From: Calditrichaceae bacterium
GTDB lineage: Bacteria > Calditrichota > Calditrichia > Calditrichales > Calditrichaceae
Assembly (NCBI GenBank): GCA_030622395.1
Contig: JAUXGF010000259.1
Coordinates: 1-5,015, forward strand
Length of the DNA stretch: 5,015 bases
Direction: 5' to 3'
The position numbers and the translations under genes were made by a program. Each line of letters opens with the position of its first letter. Within the stretch, counting starts at the first letter, position 1. Below the pieces are notes generated by a model that was not told the origin of the DNA, searched no databases, and was given only the letters and a program-made list of their open reading frames with translations. Positions 1 through 2,676 of this stretch are shown here, piece by piece.

Positions 1-569
1 GAGTGCAGCCTTCACGGAAAGCTAAATGGCTGTCAGCTATGGCTTTAGGAGAGAAAGTTACCTGGTTAGGGAAAACAGTAATCGATTCAAGTAATAAAAA
101 TCGAGAGTATTTATATATTAGATTGTCCGACGGGACAGAGGGCTGGGCTTCTGCTTATGTTATAGCCAAAGAAGCAAAACCATCCGTTGCCGTTAAAAAG
201 GCTACAATATACCGCAGACCGGATTTATTAACGGCTACAAATAAAGAATTTCTACCAATGGAAGTGGCGGCAATTTTAAAATCAGATAATGATTGGATAG
301 AAGTAGTAGGTAAAGAAAATAAAAAGAAGGGTTGGATACAATCAAGTTTAGTGTCAATAAGCGATGAAGATATTGCAGTGGCTTTGTTAGCCGCTAAGGC
401 TTTGGCGGAAAAAGATTCGGATAAGCAAATAGAAAAATTAAAAGCTATTGTAAATAACACAGCTTTTGCTAATTCAATGTTTCTTGAAACGCTTCGGGAA
501 AAATTAAATGAATTAAATCCGGAAAATGAGACAGACGATGTTGAAGAAGATTCTGAAGAAATGTTATAA
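1..569 (+). CDS. SH3b-repeat protein, C-terminal part (5' end outside window)
   Basis: This is the 3' portion of a gene running in from the left; 188 codons are visible and it ends at TAA 567-569. The GTG at 3-5 is unlikely to be the start, because it falls inside the first domain and only two bases precede it. Two bacterial SH3 (SH3b) units are visible. The first spans about residues 1-55, has the core GEKVTWLG and closes with the typical GTEGWASAYVI. The second spans about 62-118 and closes with GWIQSSLVS. Residues 119-168 look helical and the last 17 are strongly acidic. SH3b units usually bind cell-wall peptides or other ligands in extracytoplasmic proteins, so a secretion or lipoprotein signal may lie in the missing N-terminus. 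The exact role is unknown. The gene is not obviously linked to its neighbours; the next gene is 384 bases away. Confidence 0.8.
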   Translation, partial: VQPSRKAKWLSAMALGEKVTWLGKTVIDSSNKNREYLYIRLSDGTEGWASAYVIAKEAKPSVAVKKATIYRRPDLLTATNKEFLPMEVAAILKSDNDWIEVVGKENKKKGWIQSSLVSISDEDIAVALLAAKALAEKDSDKQIEKLKAIVNNTAFANSMFLETLREKLNELNPENETDDVEEDSEEML

Positions 570-592
570 TGGTAATAACTTGCTTACAACAC

Positions 593-636
593 CCTAAGCC
601 GGATAAACCGGAAATAACAAATCACAAATAATAAAT
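593..636 (+). repeat. 44-base direct repeat, copy 1
   Basis: The stretch begins CCTAAGCCGGATAAACCGG and ends AAATCACAAATAATAAAT. It matches 1652-1695 at 41 of 44 positions in the same orientation, with no gaps; the differences are at repeat positions 8, 20 and 23. CCGG-ATAAA-CCGG within it could form a 4-base stem. The two copies bracket the toxin-antitoxin operon. It is probably a dispersed intergenic repeat. Confidence 0.85.
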
Positions 637-640
637 ATCA

Positions 641-656
641 TCCCGACGGTTCGGGA
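641..656. repeat. Small perfect hairpin TCCCGA-CGGT-TCGGGA
   Basis: A 6-base perfect stem with a 4-base loop starts five bases after the 44-base repeat. It lies 71 bases after the SH3b stop codon but is followed by CAAATAATG rather than a T-run, so it is a poor intrinsic terminator. It may be a fragment of a dispersed palindromic element. Confidence 0.6.
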
Positions 657-767
657 CAAATAATGAAATCACAAACTTTCTTTGGTCATTGAATATTGAT
701 TTATTGACATTACCATCCAGATCATTACAGGATATAAGTTGGATTGAAATAAAATCTCTCGCAATCC

Positions 768-790
768 CTTGAAACAAAAGGCGTTTCAGG
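768..790. repeat. Imperfect inverted repeat CTTGAAAC / GTTTCAGG
   Basis: Eight-base arms (768-775 and 783-790) with one G-T wobble surround a 7-base loop. Read on the minus strand it begins CCTGAAACGC, the same word that opens the repeat at 1837-1857, so it may be a member of the same family. Confidence 0.5.
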
Positions 791-878
791 AATTAGGTTA
801 AAATATTTTTCACAAAAAATCAAAGACTTAACTGATAAGCGCCTAACTCGACCGCCGCATATAAAAAATAATTATATT

Positions 879-895
879 TTGAAAATTATTTTCAA
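879..895. promoter_or_regulatory. Palindrome TTGAAAA-TTA-TTTTCAA upstream of the TA operon
   Basis: Perfect 7-base arms (879-885 and 889-895) surround a 3-base centre. The palindrome ends exactly where the larger inverted repeat begins at 896. Its size fits a dimeric DNA-binding protein site. I infer that it may be an upstream operator or a binding site for the antitoxin or the TA complex. It is AT-rich, so chance is not excluded. Confidence 0.45.
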
Positions 896-944
896 CCTTG
901 ACATTACGTATAGTTTTATATATCTTTTATACGTAATGTCAAGG
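896..944. promoter_or_regulatory. 17-base perfect inverted repeat, probable TA operator
   Basis: Left arm CCTTGACATTACGTATA (896-912) and its exact reverse complement (928-944) flank a 15-base AT-rich centre. Each arm contains the self-complementary hexamer TACGTA. The left arm supplies TTGACA and the right arm ends in AAGG, the first half of the Shine-Dalgarno site of the antitoxin. Ribbon-helix-helix antitoxins commonly repress their own operon by binding such repeats, so autoregulation is the natural reading. If a transcript started upstream of 896, the same repeat would fold into an RNA stem hiding the ribosome site. Confidence 0.8.
898..926 (+). promoter_or_regulatory. Probable promoter of the TA operon
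   Basis: TTGACA (898-903) is a perfect -35 hexamer. Seventeen bases later lies TATCTT (921-926), a 4 of 6 match to TATAAT. Extended to TATCTTTT, it also resembles the Bacteroidota -7 element TAnnTTTG (7 of 8), with TTG of the -35 region at about the right distance. An alternative -10 is TATAGT (909-914, 5 of 6), but it has a poor -35. The promoter sits inside the inverted repeat, so a bound repressor would block RNA polymerase. Transcription would start near 933, giving a leader of about 20 bases. Confidence 0.5.
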
Positions 945-948
945 AGGT
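941..948 (+). promoter_or_regulatory. Shine-Dalgarno site AAGGAGGT of the antitoxin
   Basis: A near-perfect ribosome binding site lies five bases before ATG 954-956 and decides the start. Its first four bases are also the end of the right arm of the 17-base inverted repeat. Confidence 0.85.
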
Positions 949-953
949 TTATA

Positions 954-1199
954 ATGGCAAGTAAACTAACATTAAGTTTAAATCAGGTTGTTATTCAAAA
1001 AGCAAAAGAATACGCCCTAAAAAATCATACCAGTCTATCTCTTTTGGTTGAAAATTATTTTCGTTTTTTAACTAAACATTCTACAAATAAAAGTACGCTT
1101 AGCCCGATTGTAGAAGAATTATCCGGCGTTATTAAATTGCCGGAAAATATAGATATTAAAGAAGAATACACGGATTTTTTAATAGAGAAATATAAATAA
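954..1199 (+). CDS. Antitoxin, DUF6364-like ribbon-helix-helix protein
   Basis: An 81-residue protein, the size expected of a small antitoxin. Residues 3-9 (SKLTLSL) form the predicted beta strand of a ribbon-helix-helix fold, followed by helices at about 10-24 and 26-40 (TSLSLLVENYFRFL). The C-terminal part (about 45-81, ending DIKEEYTDFLIEKYK) is the likely toxin-binding tail. The whole resembles the DUF6364 proteins usually found beside PIN-domain toxins. It should neutralise the downstream RNase and, through its DNA-binding half, repress its own promoter at the inverted repeat just upstream. ATG 954 is chosen over the TTG at 879 because of the AAGGAGGT site and because the family motif starts here; the earlier codons would lie in the operator. 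Its stop TAA overlaps the toxin ATG by one base (TAATG), which suggests coupled translation. Confidence 0.85.
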   Translation: MASKLTLSLNQVVIQKAKEYALKNHTSLSLLVENYFRFLTKHSTNKSTLSPIVEELSGVIKLPENIDIKEEYTDFLIEKYK

Positions 1200-1621
1200 T
1201 GCAAAAAGTTTTTATTGATTCAGATGTTATTTTAGATGTTCTTGCCAAACGATATCCATTTTACACAGATTCATCAGTATTACTATCCTTAGCAGAAAAG
1301 AAACAAATAGAAGCTTTCACATCTCCAATAGTTATCGCTAACCTTAATTATATTTTAAGAAAATTTAAATCCAAAGAATTTTCATTAGAGAGTTTGAGAA
1401 AATTAAGATTGTTTATAAATATTTTTCCTGTGAAGAAAGAGCATGTTGATAAAGCATTGTCATTAAAATTTAAAGATTTCGAGAATGCGCTTCAATATTT
1501 CTCTGCTCTTGATCAGAATGTAAATTTTATTATTACGCGAAATACCGGAGATTATAAACCGAGTAAGATCCCAGTATGCACTCCCACTGATTTTTTACAA
1601 ATCTATAATGTTAATTTATAG
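1199..1621 (+). CDS. PIN-domain RNase toxin (PIN_3 / VapC-like)
   Basis: A 140-residue, single-domain PIN protein of normal family length. PIN toxins are magnesium-dependent RNases that cut tRNA or other RNA and stop growth when the antitoxin is lost. The N-terminal signature FIDSDVILD gives acidic residues D7, D9 and D13. SPIVIANLNYILRK (42-55) and the C-terminal KDFENALQYFSAL (92-104) and IITRNTGDYK (111-120) match the PIN_3 branch that pairs with DUF6364 antitoxins. Oddly, position 96 is Asn (codon AAT) where relatives usually have Asp in DFEDALQ, a position that aligns with a catalytic Asp of VapC. The active site may therefore be weakened. D118 near the C-terminus is kept. There is no good ribosome site of its own; translation probably depends on the TAATG overlap with the antitoxin. 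The gene is AT-rich compared with the kinase operon. Confidence 0.87.
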   Translation: MQKVFIDSDVILDVLAKRYPFYTDSSVLLSLAEKKQIEAFTSPIVIANLNYILRKFKSKEFSLESLRKLRLFINIFPVKKEHVDKALSLKFKDFENALQYFSALDQNVNFIITRNTGDYKPSKIPVCTPTDFLQIYNVNL

Positions 1622-1651
1622 ATATTGAAGATAAATTAAAATCCCAGTTAA

Positions 1652-1695
1652 CCTAAGCAGGATAAACCGGGAAAAACAAATCACAAATAATAAAT
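1652..1695 (+). repeat. 44-base direct repeat, copy 2
   Basis: Matches 593-636 at 41 of 44 positions in the same orientation. It starts 30 bases after the toxin stop codon. Together with copy 1 it brackets the TA module at a start-to-start distance of 1059 bases. A weak stem CCCAGTT/AACCGGG (1643-1649 with 1665-1671, one mismatch) overlaps its start, without a T-run. Confidence 0.85.
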
Positions 1696-1722
1696 TCCAC
1701 TTCTTCAGGATTCCAAATTAGC

Positions 1723-1752
1723 CACCGAATAACACCGATCTACACTGAATTT
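1723..1752. repeat. Three tandem 10-base units, CAC(C/T)GA-type
   Basis: The units are CACCGAATAA (1723-1732), CACCGATCTA (1733-1742) and CACTGAATTT (1743-1752), at an exact 10-base period. They resemble the degenerate 'CACGGATTTA' type of intergenic repeat that I know from several environmental bacterial lineages; that resemblance is from memory. They do not look coding. Confidence 0.6.
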
Positions 1753-1793
1753 AAAGAGCGGAAAATTGACTATTTGAATATTTGACGACGTTA

Positions 1794-1814
1794 CCTGAAA
1801 TGTTTCAACCTTAC
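1794..1814. repeat. 21-base repeat, copy A (CCTGAAATGTTTCA...)
   Basis: Matches 1837-1857 at 18 of 21 positions, same orientation, offset 43 bases. Its core TGAAA-TG-TTTCA is a perfect palindrome with 5-base arms. Confidence 0.65.
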
Positions 1815-1836
1815 ATCTGTTATTTCAATATCATCG

Positions 1837-1857
1837 CCTGAAACGCTTCACCCTTAC
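1837..1857. repeat. 21-base repeat, copy B (CCTGAAACGCTTCA...)
   Basis: Second copy of the 21-base repeat. The palindrome is partly eroded to TGAA-ACGC-TTCA. It runs directly into CGCCGGACTACCGGAATAAT, which resembles the first half of the 44-base repeat with small gaps. Confidence 0.65.
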
Positions 1858-1886
1858 GCCGGACTACCGGAATAATTCTCCCCGTG

Positions 1887-1920
1887 TGTATCAGAGACCG
1901 CTTCGCTTAACTCTGATACA
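1887..1920. repeat. Perfect 10-base-arm inverted repeat TGTATCAGAG / CTCTGATACA
   Basis: Arms at 1887-1896 and 1911-1920 flank a 14-base centre (ACCGCTTCGCTTAA). It lies 76 bases beyond the regulator stop and 265 bases beyond the toxin stop. Neither strand has a T-run after it, so a classical terminator is unlikely. It may be a bidirectional RNA 3'-end stem, a protein site or a dispersed palindrome. Confidence 0.7.
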
Positions 1921-1936
1921 AGAAAACTCCTAAGAA

Positions 1937-1959
1937 CCCAATCCCAAATTCCCAATTCC
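1937..1959. repeat. Low-complexity CCCAAT-type run
   Basis: Three degenerate units CCCAAT, CCCAAATT and CCCAATT follow each other directly (1937-1957). This is non-coding low-complexity sequence of the kind seen beside intergenic repeat debris. Confidence 0.5.
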
Positions 1960-1995
1960 TACTTCTTACTTTTTTTCCATTAATTATTTTCTTTA

Positions 1996-2676
1996 CTATA
2001 TTCTAAATTTATATCCCGCCCCATGAAGCGTTAACAGATGCTGCGGATTTGCCGGATCGTCTTCTATCTTTTTTCGCAGGCTTAGAATGTAATTATCCAC
2101 GGTGCGGGTTGTGGGATAAATATCATATCCCCAGACTTCATCCAAAAGCATATCCCGGCTGACCATTTCACCTTCATGCTGAATAAAGAATTTTAAAATC
2201 TCAAACTCTTTGGCGGAAAGTTTCACCGGCTTTTTATTTTTCAAAGCTTCTAATCTGATAAAGTCGAGATGCACATTGCCAAAAGAAAAAGTATCGACTT
2301 CCTTTTTTATCGGGGAAGCGCGGCGCAGAAGGGCTTTGATACGCGCCTGCAATTCGCGGATGCTGAACGGCTTAGTCACATAATCGTCGGCGCCGGTTTC
2401 CAATCCCAAAACTTTATCGATCTCTTCGTTTTTACTGGTCAGCATAAGGATGGGAGTGTCAATTCCTTCGCTTCGCAGATCGCGGCAAATATCCTGTCCG
2501 CCTTTACCGGGCAGCATTAAATCGAGAATGATCAAATCAATGTTTTCACGCTGCGCCAATTCATAGCCCTTTTCGCCGTCGGAGGCGGTTATTATATTAT
2601 AATTTTCCTCTTCCAAACTGGCTTGCAGACCTTTTAATATTGATAAATCATCTTCAATGATTAAGATGCTTTTCAT
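1996..2676 (-). CDS. OmpR/PhoB-family response regulator
   Basis: A 226-residue two-domain transcription regulator of standard length. The receiver domain (about 1-118) has the acidic pocket E8/D9/D10, phosphoacceptor D52 in ILDLMLPG, switch residues T80 and Y99, and K102 in TKPF. The winged-helix output domain (about 128-226) shows LSAKEFEIL, the EVWGYD turn and recognition helix RTVDNYILSLRKKIE, ending HGAGYKFRI. It should bind direct-repeat DNA sites as a dimer once phosphorylated by the kinase encoded just upstream. The start at ATG 2676 is chosen because MKSILIIEDD is the exact family N-terminus and a GGAGG site lies six bases before it; an upstream in-frame start at 2742 would add 22 unrelated residues. 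It overlaps the kinase gene by 23 bases in a different frame. Target genes cannot be read from the window. Confidence 0.95.
   Translation of the reverse strand: MKSILIIEDDLSILKGLQASLEEENYNIITASDGEKGYELAQRENIDLIILDLMLPGKGGQDICRDLRSEGIDTPILMLTSKNEEIDKVLGLETGADDYVTKPFSIRELQARIKALLRRASPIKKEVDTFSFGNVHLDFIRLEALKNKKPVKLSAKEFEILKFFIQHEGEMVSRDMLLDEVWGYDIYPTTRTVDNYILSLRKKIEDDPANPQHLLTLHGAGYKFRI

Larger units (their letters stand above)
570..953. other. Gene-free stretch with repeat debris and TA control region
   Basis: No credible coding sequence is present: in-frame starts here run only about ten codons. The stretch holds, in order, copy 1 of the 44-base repeat (593-636), a small TCCCGA/TCGGGA hairpin (641-656), an unremarkable AT-rich part, an imperfect hairpin (768-790), a short GC-rich patch (about 838-860), and the two palindromes that form the control region of the downstream toxin-antitoxin operon (879-944). 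No hairpin is followed by a T-run, so the terminator of the SH3b gene is not evident. Confidence 0.7.
1622..1995. other. Gene-free convergent intergenic stretch packed with repeats
   Basis: The stretch separates the plus-strand toxin gene from the minus-strand regulator gene. No plausible coding sequence was found. It holds copy 2 of the 44-base repeat, a three-unit 10-base tandem, a pair of 21-base repeats, a fragment resembling the 44-base repeat (about 1851-1876), a 10-base-stem inverted repeat and a C3-A/T low-complexity run. A run of seven T (1970-1976) has no stem directly before it, so I see no convincing terminator for either unit. Confidence 0.7.

Noticed and set aside
155..460. Minus-strand open frame of 101 codons opposite the SH3b gene
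   Set aside because: It lies wholly within a well-supported plus-strand gene, has no recognisable domain and no ribosome site.
641..656. Intrinsic terminator of the SH3b gene
   Set aside because: The stem is only six bases and no T-run follows.
841..847. GCCTAAC as the left (R'') box of an integron attC site upstream of the TA genes
   Set aside because: No GTTRRRY partner box occurs at a workable distance downstream, and the sequence between does not form the paired arms of an attC. The GTTAACC at 1647-1653 also fails the consensus.
879..953. A longer antitoxin starting at TTG 879
   Set aside because: The extra 25 residues lie over the operator, match nothing in the family, and AAGGAGGT points to ATG 954.
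593..1857. CRISPR array from the repeated words in the two intergenic stretches
   Set aside because: Copies are few, irregularly spaced and of different types, with genes between them and no cas genes in view.
1970..1976. T-run as part of an intrinsic terminator for the TA operon
   Set aside because: No stem lies directly before it; the nearest inverted repeat ends 50 bases upstream.
2269..2520. Plus-strand open frame of 83 codons inside the response regulator gene
   Set aside because: It is antisense to a strongly conserved gene and looks like chance translation; similar frames at 2779-2976, 2886-3074 and 4371-4595 lie antisense to the kinase and were dropped for the same reason.
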